Of a DNA stretch of 64,000 nt, positions 44,118 to 52,100 are shown one piece after another. The DNA is from Candidatus Phycosocius bacilliformis. Its GTDB lineage: Bacteria > Pseudomonadota > Alphaproteobacteria > Caulobacterales > Aquidulcibacteraceae. The position numbers and the translations under genes are program-made. The stretch's first letter is position 1. Every line of letters begins with the position of its first letter. The notes under the pieces are model-generated. The model saw only the letters and a list, made by a program, of their open reading frames with translations. It was not told the DNA's origin and did not search any database. The DNA lies in contig NZ_BFBR01000003.1 of the NCBI RefSeq assembly GCF_003112735.1, positions 248,001-312,000 on the forward strand, read 5' to 3'.

Positions 44118-44764
44118 TGATGAAATGGCTTCCCAATGCAGTCTCGATCAGCCGCCTCGCACTGGCCCCCCTCATCGGCTATCTGATTTGGCGCGGATTG
44201 TCTGATGGTATGGCCAATCAAGAACTGAGGTGGGCGTTTGGCCTGTTTGTTGTATCGGCATTGACCGATTGGCTGGATGGCTATCTTGCCCGCAAGCTCG
44301 ACGCGAAAAGTGAGCTCGGTGGGCAATTGGATCTGTGGGGCGACAAGATTCTGGTCGGCATCACGCTTTTTGCGCTGTGGCTGGGCTGGCTGGCGCAAAA
44401 TAATCCGGGGCAGGATCTGGTAACCGGTGCCTTGGGTGACCCGCTGGCTTTGATGTTTGGGGTCTTCTTCCTGCTGGCAATCCCGGTGCGCGACAGCCTT
44501 GTCACCCGGCTACGTGCCAAAGTAGCTGCGCGTGGGGTGACCCTATCACCGACTTTTGCCGCCAAATCCAAGACCGCGGTGATCATGGGCGGCATGGGTG
44601 TGCTGTTGGCTGGGTTGGCATCGGGGATGACAGGATTGGGTCAAGCCGGATTTGCGATTTTGGTATTGGGGGCCTTGATGTCAATCTGGACGGGCTGGTC
44701 CTATGTTCGCGCCGCACGCAGGACACACGATTCAAAATCCGGCGATGCTTCAGGAAGCGCTTAA
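44117..44764 (+). CDS. pgsA: CDP-diacylglycerol-glycerol-3-phosphate 3-phosphatidyltransferase family
   Basis: 215 residues with the CDP-alcohol phosphotransferase motif D-G-x2-A-R-x8-G-x3-D-x3-D complete at about 54-77, and four to six membrane segments. It makes phosphatidylglycerophosphate in the inner membrane. A GTG at 44114 (GTGA overlap with uvrC) and the ATGs at 44117 and 44120 are all possible starts. It ends convergent with the PAS_5 gene, sharing four bases. The uvrC-pgsA pairing is common in proteobacteria. Confidence 0.9.
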   Translation: MMKWLPNAVSISRLALAPLIGYLIWRGLSDGMANQELRWAFGLFVVSALTDWLDGYLARKLDAKSELGGQLDLWGDKILVGITLFALWLGWLAQNNPGQDLVTGALGDPLALMFGVFFLLAIPVRDSLVTRLRAKVAARGVTLSPTFAAKSKTAVIMGGMGVLLAGLASGMTGLGQAGFAILVLGALMSIWTGWSYVRAARRTHDSKSGDASGSA

Positions 44765-45225
44765 GCGGTCATCATCCGTTGCAACGCCCAATTGGGTGCG
44801 CGTGCACCTGACAAGGCAATATCAAGCCCGATCACAGCCTCAACCTCATGCGCACAACCCAGAGGCAAACGAAGCCAAAAGCGCACCGCTTGGCCCGGAA
44901 GACCAGATTCGGCAGGCGCGACCCCGCATGAAGGCTTTCGGTCGCGGGCAACACGCAAGATCGTTTCGCCCGAGCCTGGTAAATCTGACTGGATGAGGCA
45001 TGTGCGTGGATCATCGCCAAAGACGTCTCGCAATGCGCTGCCCGCAACACGTACCCGCGGAGCTTCGGCATGGCGGGTTTCAATCAAGGAAATAAACGGG
45101 AGCAGCGGACCAAAGGCCCTGGGCTGAAAACTCTCGCGCGATGGCATTTCTGCCCCGGCAGCTGCATGCGCCCAAACGTCAAAAAGACGCCTTTGCTCTT
45201 CCAGCAGCAGTTGAGCCCGGAACAT
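44761..45225 (-). CDS. PAS_5 domain protein
   Basis: 154 residues, nearly all one domain of the PAS_5 family: QRRLFDVWAHAA near 11-22, MPSRESFQPRAFGPLLPFISLIE near 27-49, PRVRVAGSALRDVFGDDPRTC near 55-75. Members in Caulobacterales sense or relay signals for cell cycle or motility; no output domain is seen here. Start ATG at 45225; TTG and GTG codons up to 45234 are in frame. Its leader carries a perfect palindrome at 45336. Confidence 0.8.
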   Translation of the reverse strand: MFRAQLLLEEQRRLFDVWAHAAAGAEMPSRESFQPRAFGPLLPFISLIETRHAEAPRVRVAGSALRDVFGDDPRTCLIQSDLPGSGETILRVARDRKPSCGVAPAESGLPGQAVRFWLRLPLGCAHEVEAVIGLDIALSGARAPNWALQRMMTA

Positions 45226-45335
45226 TGACACCAATATTTACCCCCTGTTGAGGATAGTATCAGTGATTTGCACCGAATCGCGCAAGAGTCTTTATGTATA
45301 GCAAGAGAAAATTTTCATCTTTTCGCTGCGAATAC

Positions 45336-45355
45336 TTGTTTCGCTACCGAAACAA
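45336..45355. promoter_or_regulatory. Perfect inverted repeat between MucR and PAS_5 genes
   Basis: TTGTTTCG-CTAC-CGAAACAA has eight-base perfect arms, 12 bases past the mucR stop codon and 111 bases before the PAS_5 ATG. There is no T-run on the minus strand, so it may be an operator for the PAS_5 gene or a 3' hairpin of mucR. Confidence 0.45.
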
Positions 45356-45367
45356 TCCCGCAAAATC

Positions 45368-45772
45368 TCAGCGGCGACCGCGCCCAAGACCAATCTTCTT
45401 GGCCAATTCAGATCGCGCTGCAGCATAATTAGGGGCTACCATAGGATAATCCGCGGGAAGACCCCATTTGGCGCGATATTCATCTGGCGACATGTCATAT
45501 GAAGACCGCAAGTGCCGCTTGAGAGACTTGAACTTCTTACCGTCTTCCAAGCAAACGATGTAATCAGGGAACACCGACTTCTTGGTTGGCACGGCAGGCA
45601 CCAGTTCTTTTGACTCAACAACCGGTGCACCTTCTTGCGTGTTCTTGAGCGACGCAAAGACAGTAGCAATCAGACCCGGCAATTCAGCTGACGGCAATTC
45701 GTTCCCGGCGACATAGGCCGCCACGATATCTACTGTCATTTCGATCAAACTGGCTTCCATGTTTTCAGACAT
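45368..45772 (-). CDS. mucR: Ros/MucR-family transcriptional regulator
   Basis: 134 residues. MucR proteins are H-NS-like or zinc-finger regulators of envelope, motility and cell-cycle genes in alphaproteobacteria. The core reads FPDYIVCLEDGKKFKSLKRHL, then RSSYDMSPDEYRAKWGLP and the C-terminal APNYAAARSELAKKIGLGR. Of the usual zinc ligands, the first Cys and first His are present, the second position is Asp as in other MucR proteins, and the last His is replaced by Ser in LRSSYDM. The start at 45772 has GAGG nine bases upstream. The leader to 46223 is long and A+T-rich. Confidence 0.9.
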   Translation of the reverse strand: MSENMEASLIEMTVDIVAAYVAGNELPSAELPGLIATVFASLKNTQEGAPVVESKELVPAVPTKKSVFPDYIVCLEDGKKFKSLKRHLRSSYDMSPDEYRAKWGLPADYPMVAPNYAAARSELAKKIGLGRGRR

Positions 45773-46223
45773 TACTGACATCCTCGGACGAGACCTTATT
45801 TTGACAAACACCTACTTGACCCCGGTCGAGCGATATCGCGAAAGGGCAAGTTTCACCCCGCCATTCAATCACTCTGACTCGGTGCGACGCGCCAAGCGGA
45901 GACGAATTCTCGTGCCAACTTGTTTCACCACAAAGATGTAAATGCAAGCACTTAAACCACCCTCAGAACGGAAAAACTGTCTACTGACCTAGTATGACAT
46001 AGTCCAGATAGGACAATGACACTTTCATTGCTGAAAAACGGTAAACCAATTTGATCAAATAAATATTCTATATTCAAAGTACTATTCGGTTACGTGCAGC
46101 AAACTGTTATTACAATTCGTTCACATTCAAAACAGCCTGTCGAGGATGAAAAGTCTAACTTCAATTTGATTTTGGGAAAATTAACCAAGGCCGTACCAAT
46201 GGGTATCTTGACCTGATTTAATC
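45773..46223. other. A+T-rich region upstream of mucR, no gene seen
   Basis: About 450 bases with distinctly lower G+C than the flanks, particularly 45960-46200. It holds the mucR leader on one side and the 3' end of the DUF2336 gene on the other. I see no ORF, tRNA or clear repeat. The A+T content would suit binding by MucR itself, which favours such DNA, but no defined site can be given. Confidence 0.5.
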
Positions 46224-47447
46224 TCAGGAGCCAGCGCCGAACACTAGATTCGAAGATCTCGCAGCGACCGAATAAAGCAATTCTTCATCGCCTTCTTCCA
46301 GCTTTGCAGCTAGTGTTGGCGACATTGCAGAGGTCAGCGCCCAATTCCAGTAACGCAGTACGGTTTGCGCTTTGTTGGTAGAAATTGTATCAAAAACAAG
46401 CACAGAGCGACCCCAGGGATCCGATAAATCGCTGTCATCGGACATTGGGCGACGCAAACCTTTCCATAAAAGCCGAAAATGTTTGCGTTTAAGCCCTGTT
46501 GCCTTGCACAGAACGGCAATTGATTCGCCCCCGCCGTCAGATAGGATCTGCGCCCCACACATGGGCTTAATGCCGGCCAAGAAAGAAATTTCCACAAAAA
46601 GCTCACGAGAAGGCAATTGATGGTCGAGAGCTTCAATAGCCCCTTCCAAACTGCCATAGGGGCTCCGGTTGGCCGCATCCCGGTTGCGCTGGCGGCGCTC
46701 GATGAATTGCAAGGTTTTGCGGACCAAGGGATCACGCCAGCCATCGTTGGCGGCTTTTGCGAAAATATCTTGAGCGGCCTCAAGCAAGGTCGTCCGCTCC
46801 ACAGCAAAGCGTTGTAGAATGCGGCGACGTTCTTCAGATTCTGCCCACCAAAACATCGTCAGGCCTTGAGACGGCCGCAACTCTGGGCGACGCACGAGCA
46901 AAGGGACCAGCGACGATTCCTGCTTGGACATTGCGGTGGCTTGTTCGATGGCGGGATGAGCGAATGTGCTGCCATCATTGCGCAGGAGCGCCTGAATCAC
47001 GTCAACCTCGCCCAGATTGACCAAAACGTCCGTGACGGCTTCAGACACTTGCTTGCGCTTTGCGATCATGACCCGATGCGCAGTCGTCGCGGACGGAGCC
47101 AGCGCGGTGGCAATCAGGTCTGAGTCATTGAAACCCTCGCAGACCTCCAGCAAGGGAATAGCGACTTGCAACTCATCCTTGGCGAGGTAGCGCAACAGAA
47201 TGGACGGCGCATCGACCAATAAAGCCATGCGCTCTGCACAGCGTATGCGGGTACCCAGATCGCTCTCGCGCAACACTTCGATCAAAAGGTCTGCAGCGAT
47301 ATGGCGTTCTTGCGGGGTAATGCGGGATCCGGGAAGACCAACAACATCCTGCAGCCGACGTGTCACTTGCGCGCGCGTTTTGGTCTGCCCCCCTTCCTCG
47401 AATTCGAAGCTATCGATCCCGAATTCCAAGAGGGTACCGTCGGCCAT
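46224..47447 (-). CDS. DUF2336 (HEAT-like repeat) protein
   Basis: 407 residues. Middle residues about 50-200 are short helical repeats of HEAT type (RCAERMALLVDAPSILLRYLAKDELQVAIPLLE and similar units). The C-terminal part (FRLLWKGLRRP) is typical of DUF2336 proteins, which are frequent in Caulobacterales and Rhizobiales and whose function is unknown. No signal peptide. Divergent neighbours are absent; it lies between mucR and a crotonase gene, all on the minus strand. Confidence 0.8.
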   Translation of the reverse strand: MADGTLLEFGIDSFEFEEGGQTKTRAQVTRRLQDVVGLPGSRITPQERHIAADLLIEVLRESDLGTRIRCAERMALLVDAPSILLRYLAKDELQVAIPLLEVCEGFNDSDLIATALAPSATTAHRVMIAKRKQVSEAVTDVLVNLGEVDVIQALLRNDGSTFAHPAIEQATAMSKQESSLVPLLVRRPELRPSQGLTMFWWAESEERRRILQRFAVERTTLLEAAQDIFAKAANDGWRDPLVRKTLQFIERRQRNRDAANRSPYGSLEGAIEALDHQLPSRELFVEISFLAGIKPMCGAQILSDGGGESIAVLCKATGLKRKHFRLLWKGLRRPMSDDSDLSDPWGRSVLVFDTISTNKAQTVLRYWNWALTSAMSPTLAAKLEEGDEELLYSVAARSSNLVFGAGS

Positions 47448-47530
47448 TGCGTCCTCACATCCGGAGTTAAACTGACCAACGAACCTTAAAATCCCGTTTA
47501 CATTCGCATCTGATCAACAGGTACTTCTAA

Positions 47531-48421
47531 TCACTTGAAGGTGACTTCCTCCCACCATGGGAAAAAGTCTGGCATGTCGCTGGAAACTTTGTTGGCATAG
47601 ACTGGGGCGCGCTTCTCAAGGAAGCTCATCACACCTTCGCGCGCATCCACAGTTTGGCCGCGAGCATAGACGCCCCGGCTATCAATTTTGTGGGCCTCCA
47701 TTGGATGATCGGCACCCAGCATGCGCCACAACATTTGGCGCGTCAAAGCGACCGACACAGGCGCACAATTATCAACGATCTCACGCGCCAAGGCCTGGGC
47801 GGCTCCTAGAAGGTCCTCTGGGGCATGCACCGATTTCACAAGACCAGCCTTCTGCGCCTCATCGGCCTCGAATACACGTCCTGACAGACACCAGTCCAAG
47901 GCCTGCGAGATCCCAACCAGACGAGGCAGAAACCAACTTGAGCATGCTTCCGGCACAATACCGCGCCGAGCGAACACAAATCCGAAGCGGGCGGTTGTGG
48001 ATGCCAAACGGATATCCATCGGCAGTTGCATGGTGGCACCAATCCCCACGGCCGGGCCATTGATCGCACCAATCACCGGCTTCAGACTTTCAAAAATCCG
48101 TAAGGTTAGCCGACCGCCGCTGTCTCGGATGCGGTCAAGCTCATCAAGCCCTGCCTTGTCAGGCCGATCAGATCGCTTGTCATAATCAAACGTCTTAGCC
48201 CCTTCCGACAAATCAGCCCCCGCGCAAAATGCCCGGCCCGCACCTGTTACGATGACCGCACCGACATCATCGCGCGCATCGGTCTCATCAAAGGCGGCCA
48301 CCATATCCAGCATCATTTGGCCGGTGAACGCATTAAGCCGTTCGGGTCGATTCAAGGTGATCGTCGCCACCCGGTCAGCGACCTCCAATGTAAGGGTCTC
48401 GAAAGAGTGTGTGTTCGCCAT
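47531..48421 (-). CDS. Enoyl-CoA hydratase/isomerase family protein (crotonase)
   Basis: 296 residues, crotonase fold. LNRPERLNAFTGQM at 22-35, GRAFCAGADLSEG near 65-77 (first oxyanion loop), GPAVGIGATMQLPMDIRLAS near 124-143 (second oxyanion loop), and ARFGFVFARRGIVPEACSSWFLPR near 146-169, with Glu in PEACSS near the catalytic position. It is longer than minimal crotonases. Acts on an acyl-CoA; whether hydration or isomerisation is not known. Lone minus-strand gene just before the repeat block. Confidence 0.88.
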   Translation of the reverse strand: MANTHSFETLTLEVADRVATITLNRPERLNAFTGQMMLDMVAAFDETDARDDVGAVIVTGAGRAFCAGADLSEGAKTFDYDKRSDRPDKAGLDELDRIRDSGGRLTLRIFESLKPVIGAINGPAVGIGATMQLPMDIRLASTTARFGFVFARRGIVPEACSSWFLPRLVGISQALDWCLSGRVFEADEAQKAGLVKSVHAPEDLLGAAQALAREIVDNCAPVSVALTRQMLWRMLGADHPMEAHKIDSRGVYARGQTVDAREGVMSFLEKRAPVYANKVSSDMPDFFPWWEEVTFK

Positions 48422-48536
48422 GCCATTCTCCCTGATCTGTTTATGTTGGGCCTTGGGGTTGCCTATCAGGCCTTATCGAACGCCATAAATCCTGATGGGC
48501 AGACCCTAAATCAGATAGCTAAATGCGCAACAATTA

Positions 48537-48568
48537 ATCCCGGATCGGCTATCGCCGTCCAGGATGAC
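48537..48568. repeat. Right half of a palindromic unit
   Basis: CCCGGATCGGCTATCGCCG followed by TCCAGGATGAC matches the right-hand third of the complete units at 48602, 48727 and 48852. The left part of the unit is missing, so this copy is truncated at its left edge. Confidence 0.75.
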
Positions 48569-48601
48569 AGCGTGTTTTATTGGCCGACTTAACTAAACGA
48601 T

Positions 48602-48941
48602 GTCATCCCCGCCGGAGCAAAGCGCAGAGCGGGGACCTTGTGGTGCATGTGCGCAATGAGGTCCCGGATCGGCTATCGCCGTCCGGGATGACAAGCTTTT
48701 GTATAAGTTGATATTTCTAACCACGTGTCATCCCCGCCGGAGCGAAGCGCAGAGCGGGGACCTCGTGGTGCATGTGCGCAATGAGGTCCCGGATCGGCTA
48801 TCGCCGTCCAGGATGACACGCTGTTGTATAAGTTGATATTTCTAACCACGTGTCATCCCCGCCGAAGTGCAGCGCAGAGCGGGGACCCCTTGAGTTTTGA
48901 GCGTCATGAGGTCCCGGATCGGCTGCGCCGTCCAGGATGAC
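48602..48941. repeat. Three tandem palindromic units, exact 125-base period
   Basis: Units at 48602-48692, 48727-48817 and 48852-48941, each starting GTCATCC and ending GGATGAC, with 34-base spacers that share TTGTATAAGTTGATATTTC-type sequence. Each unit can fold into an outer stem plus three hairpins: CCCCGC with GCGGGG, ACCTC with GAGGT, and GGATCGGC with GCCGTCC. In the third unit the last loop is TGC instead of TATC while the stem is kept. No ORF, tRNA signature or CRISPR-like unique spacers. Confidence 0.85.
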
Positions 48942-48950
48942 ACGCTGTTG

Positions 48951-49190
48951 TGGATGTTCATTTCCACTTGGAACCGTTTTGGTGAAAGCAGTGTTTCACC
49001 AAAACGGATGGTCGAGTTTGAGGGCGACATCTGGGTCGTCAAGTGTCGGTTTTCTTCGAAAACCGATCGCACCGCGACGCAGCAAAGCTGCGCACTTGAC
49101 CACCCAGGTGTCGCAAGAACAATTGAGGTTGCGGTTTGGTGGCCAGAAAGGGCACCAAAGCGCTTCCAGACAAAAACCCACTCTAAACGG
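48951..49190. repeat. Structured intergenic repeat, copy B
   Basis: Second copy of the element at 4083-4330. Stems: CCGTTTTGGTGAAA (48974-48987) with its perfect 14-base partner at 48994-49007; TCGGTTTTC-TTC-GAAAACCGA at 49046-49066; CGCAGC-AAA-GCTGCG at 49078-49092; a 22-base outer stem pairing 49024-49045 with 49093-49114 with one mismatch and one wobble; and GCGGTTTGGTG with CACCAAAGCGC near 49131-49163. Followed by a truncated palindromic unit. Confidence 0.85.
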
Positions 49191-49191
49191 T

Positions 49192-49255
49192 GTCCTCCCC
49201 GCCGGAGCGCAGCGCAGAGCGGGGACCTCGTGGTGCATGTGCGATCTAGTCCCGG
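49192..49255. repeat. Left half of a palindromic unit
   Basis: GTCCTCCCCGCCGGAGCG and the following GCAGAGCGGGGACCTCGTGG match the left two thirds of the complete units in the array, then the sequence ends in CTAGTCCCGGG. Thus copy B and the three complete units are flanked by a right-hand half (48537) and a left-hand half (49192). Confidence 0.7.
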
Positions 49256-49323
49256 GTCCTTTGAAGGGCCAAACCTGCAGCGCTTCATTCACCCAAATGC
49301 TGCTTTGGGGTTGCAGGATGGCT

Positions 49324-49647
49324 TCAGGATTTTTGCGACCGCCGACCGGGATCTGCACGATCGTCAAACCCATGACGGGCAGAATAAAAGCTTAGCCACA
49401 TCAAACCGATGCCCAGGATTAAAGACAGGACCGTCCCCAAACCCATAGCAACCCAGCCGTGGAAGGAGATAACCGGAAACCGACCAATCAGAAAGATGGC
49501 AGCCAGACCAGCAAGACTGGCCAGCAACAAAAGAACCAGGAAAACAGTCACAAACCACATGCCGCCTGTTAAACGGGCCTTTTTGTCCGTCGCTCTCGGA
49601 TTAGCCTCGACTGGAGTGGACTGCGGCGTTGCTGGCTCTTCCCCCAT
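49324..49647 (-). CDS. Small membrane protein, uncharacterised
   Basis: 107 residues: polar N-terminus, two membrane segments (about 30-52 and 62-86) joined by RFPVISFHGW, and a basic C-terminal tail. No family recognised. Its start is two bases from the ydbL stop codon on the same strand, so it is the last gene of a ynbE-ydbL operon. The two-helix form suggests an inner-membrane accessory. Confidence 0.7.
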   Translation of the reverse strand: MGEEPATPQSTPVEANPRATDKKARLTGGMWFVTVFLVLLLLASLAGLAAIFLIGRFPVISFHGWVAMGLGTVLSLILGIGLMWLSFYSARHGFDDRADPGRRSQKS

Positions 49648-49648
49648 C

Positions 49649-50080
49649 CTACTTCACCTTCTGGGCCGGACCGCAGCGAATGATGACTTCGTCATCGGCG
49701 TTCTGCATGACCTGAGACTCAGGACCTTTTGCACACCACGTCTTGGTCGTATCCTGAAAATACTCACCATCGGGCATTTTGGTGATTTGACGTAGTCCCG
49801 ACAACAAGGCGACCCGATCTTCGGTCTCGCCATTGGCGCGGGCAGTATCCTGAAATACGCCGCGGCGGCGGATGTTGATCTCATTCACGCGCCGCTGCAA
49901 ATCAGCCTGTGCAGCCGTAGGGGGGCGCACAAAGCCCAGATAACCATCTGCCTGTTCGCCGATAATGCCAGCCGCCAGCGCCCGGTCTATCGGTCCATTG
50001 TTATCGATCGCGAGCGCAGAAGAAGACACCCAGACCCCAGCCAACAAAATGGCGGTGAAAATCTTGTTCTTCATGTCCAT
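49649..50080 (-). CDS. ydbL: YdbL/DUF1318 family periplasmic protein
   Basis: 143 residues. Signal peptide of about 24 residues (MKNKIFTAILLAGVWVSSS... ending ALA), then DRALAAGIIGEQADGYLGFVRP, the DUF1318 pattern seen in YdbL, and a C-terminal extension with two Cys residues. In enterobacteria YdbL works with YnbE and YdbH in phospholipid transfer between membranes. ATG at 50080 or 50074 (AAAGGAG upstream). The ynbE gene lies 45 bases upstream; the partner ydbH at 52101 is on the other strand. Confidence 0.85.
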   Translation of the reverse strand: MDMKNKIFTAILLAGVWVSSSALAIDNNGPIDRALAAGIIGEQADGYLGFVRPPTAAQADLQRRVNEINIRRRGVFQDTARANGETEDRVALLSGLRQITKMPDGEYFQDTTKTWCAKGPESQVMQNADDEVIIRCGPAQKVK

Positions 50081-50125
50081 CACACTCCTTTGACGCCGCA
50101 CCTGGGCAGGCGTCGTTACAGCGAA

Positions 50126-50323
50126 TTAGAATATTCCCGGATTGGCCTGTGCTGCCTTGTCGAGCTCACGCTCCAGTTTGACCCGCACATTCTGATCAAT
50201 CTTCATGTTGATGTTGATATTGATCTCCAACGGCTTGTCAGGCACCTCCAGCCGGATCGTCGGCGTACAACCCGCCGCGCTCACCAACCCCACGGCGCAA
50301 AGAGCAAAGAGACTATGGCGCAT
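50126..50323 (-). CDS. ynbE: YnbE-like lipoprotein
   Basis: 65 residues: signal sequence with lipobox LVSAAGC (Cys19), then PTIRLEVPDKPLEININININMKIDQNVRV-like repeats of alternating Ile/Asn, typical of YnbE. YnbE sits in the outer membrane and extends the beta-strand groove of YdbH. Followed by ydbL. The gap to the M23 gene holds that gene's terminator, so ynbE-ydbL likely has its own promoter. Confidence 0.85.
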   Translation of the reverse strand: MRHSLFALCAVGLVSAAGCTPTIRLEVPDKPLEINININMKIDQNVRVKLERELDKAAQANPGIF

Positions 50324-50456
50324 AGGTTCTTCCTTCTCGGCACGGGCTTATCCCGTTGTCCATTGATAGCATGACAGGGCCGATGTGAACCCCCCATGAA
50401 TTTGATCTTACAGATTACGAATGACAAAAGCTGCACGGGCGGTCGACCCAGCAAGC

Positions 50457-50481
50457 AAAACGCCCCGGCGTGGCCAGGGCG
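50457..50481 (-). terminator. Intrinsic terminator of the M23 peptidase gene
   Basis: On the minus strand, CGCCCTGG-CCACG-CCGGGGCG (positions 50481 to 50461) makes an eight-base-pair stem with one G-T pair, followed by TTTT. It lies about 35 bases after the stop codon of the peptidase gene. Confidence 0.75.
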
Positions 50482-50514
50482 CTATATGACAGGCAGAGCC
50501 GAACTGGCGGTCGA

Positions 50515-51822
50515 TTAATTGGCGACGCGGGTCGGCCCAGAACCGGATTGAGCGATCGAGGTTGAACCAATGGCTTCCCGCCGCATTGAATCAATGCGCG
50601 CACGGAAAGCGTTGAAACGAACCATCTGGTCAGCCGGCAACGCCTGACCGGTCGGCACGTCCAGCCCGAGCGGGTTCACAGCTTGGCCATTGCGGCGCAC
50701 TTCATAATGTAAATGCGGCCCAGTTGAGCGACCCGTATTGCCCACAAAAGCGATCACATCACCTTGCTTCACCCGGTCACCAGGCCGCAGATCAGGCGCA
50801 AAGCGCGAAATGTGTCCATAACGGGTCGACCAGGTCGAGTCGTGCTGGATTTCGACCAAATTGCCATAACCGCCTGAATAGCTGGCCCGTGTTACGATCC
50901 CATCGCCTGCAGCCAGAATGGGGGTACCGATTGGCGCACCGAAGTCGACGCCCTCATGCATTTTGGTATAGCCCAACACAGGATGCACGCGGCTGCCATA
51001 GCCCGAGGTCAGACGCGCACCATTGATCGGCGTGCGCATAAGGAACTTCCGAGCTGACCGACCAGAGGCATCAAACCAGTCGGAAGTCGAAGCCCCTGGC
51101 GGCTGAAAGCGGTATAATTGTATGGTGCGGCCACCTGCAGTGGTCATGCGCGCAAACACAGGCTCTCCCTCGCGGACGACTTGTCCGCGCAGATCTGAGA
51201 CCCGGTCATACATTAGTTCAAATTCTGCCCCTGGACCCACTTCGCGTTCGAAGTCGACGTCGTAAGCAAAGGCTTGGGCAATGGAATCAGCTGCCCGGTC
51301 CGGTGCGCCCAATTCGCGCACAGCGTTAACCAGTCCATTGGCACCCACCACCCCGGCAATGCGCAAAGTCTTGCGCTGCATATTGGTCGCCATCTCGCGG
51401 GCACGGAATGTATTGTCCATGCCGCGGGTGACAGTCACGGACCGTTCTGCCCCGCTGGCAAGATTAAACCCGGCGAGGCGGTTGCCATTGCTGCCGGGTT
51501 GCATGAAGACAGTTACTTTATCATCGCGGCGAACATCGCGCGGATCGAGGCTGCGGGACAAGGCGCGAAGGGCGATGGTGACATCCTCACGCGGGGCACC
51601 GGCCCGAATCAAGGCCTGCTCAAGTGTTTCACCAGCGCGAATTGAAATTGTCTGACGATCTGACTGGCTAGTACCCGCGGCAAAAGCCATGTGCTCAAGA
51701 TTGGCATTCTGGGCGACGGCCGCCTGCATCATCCCGGCGGCGACTACCAAGCCAGCACCACAGCCCAGACTGAATCTGAGCGCGGTTTTAAAGGCAGCGC
51801 GACAAAAAGCCGTGTGTCTCAA
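50515..51822 (-). CDS. M23-family murein endopeptidase
   Basis: 435 residues. Signal/anchor near 15-38, a LysM-like or OapA-type segment IRAGETLEQALIRAG near 61-75, and a C-terminal lysostaphin-type peptidase domain. Zinc site: HEGVD (His289, Asp293) and HLHYE (His370, His372), after GYGSRVHPVLG. It cleaves peptide cross-links in the cell wall in the periplasm. It lies between the ynbE-ydbL operon and the divergent ydbH gene, with a 278-base shared promoter region toward ydbH. Confidence 0.9.
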   Translation of the reverse strand: MRHTAFCRAAFKTALRFSLGCGAGLVVAAGMMQAAVAQNANLEHMAFAAGTSQSDRQTISIRAGETLEQALIRAGAPREDVTIALRALSRSLDPRDVRRDDKVTVFMQPGSNGNRLAGFNLASGAERSVTVTRGMDNTFRAREMATNMQRKTLRIAGVVGANGLVNAVRELGAPDRAADSIAQAFAYDVDFEREVGPGAEFELMYDRVSDLRGQVVREGEPVFARMTTAGGRTIQLYRFQPPGASTSDWFDASGRSARKFLMRTPINGARLTSGYGSRVHPVLGYTKMHEGVDFGAPIGTPILAAGDGIVTRASYSGGYGNLVEIQHDSTWSTRYGHISRFAPDLRPGDRVKQGDVIAFVGNTGRSTGPHLHYEVRRNGQAVNPLGLDVPTGQALPADQMVRFNAFRARIDSMRREAIGSTSIAQSGSGPTRVAN

Positions 51823-52100
51823 GAAGCTTACCCCTTATGCCTGTTCCGGCGACCTTGATCGTCCGTTACAGATTCCGTCCGGGTGGAACCCGCCCCATTC
51901 ACCGATTTTTCAGCAGTTTTTTTCTTATGTGTTGCTTGAAATACACAAGTTTTGTCAGAGAGCAACCCCTAAGCTCAGCTTGCGTCATCATTCCAACCTG
52001 CATTTGCCTCCTTTTTGTCACTTTTCGGCGCAGTTAGGTACAGGAATGAGGCATTAGGCGGGGGCTTAAGTCTGCGACGCGAGCAAGGTATATAGCCTCT

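Noticed and set aside
48602-48692. tRNA gene
   Set aside because: The outline has a seven-base terminal stem and three hairpins, like a cloverleaf, but there is no T-loop sequence or anticodon loop, and the unit is 91 bases repeated in tandem.
48602-48941. CRISPR array
   Set aside because: The repeated units are 91 bases and palindromic, and their spacers are nearly identical to each other, so they are not unique spacers; no cas genes are present.
48897-49448. ORFs of about 150-180 codons across copy B
   Set aside because: They read through palindromic repeat sequence, have no family-like residues, and matching frames in copy A are not kept.
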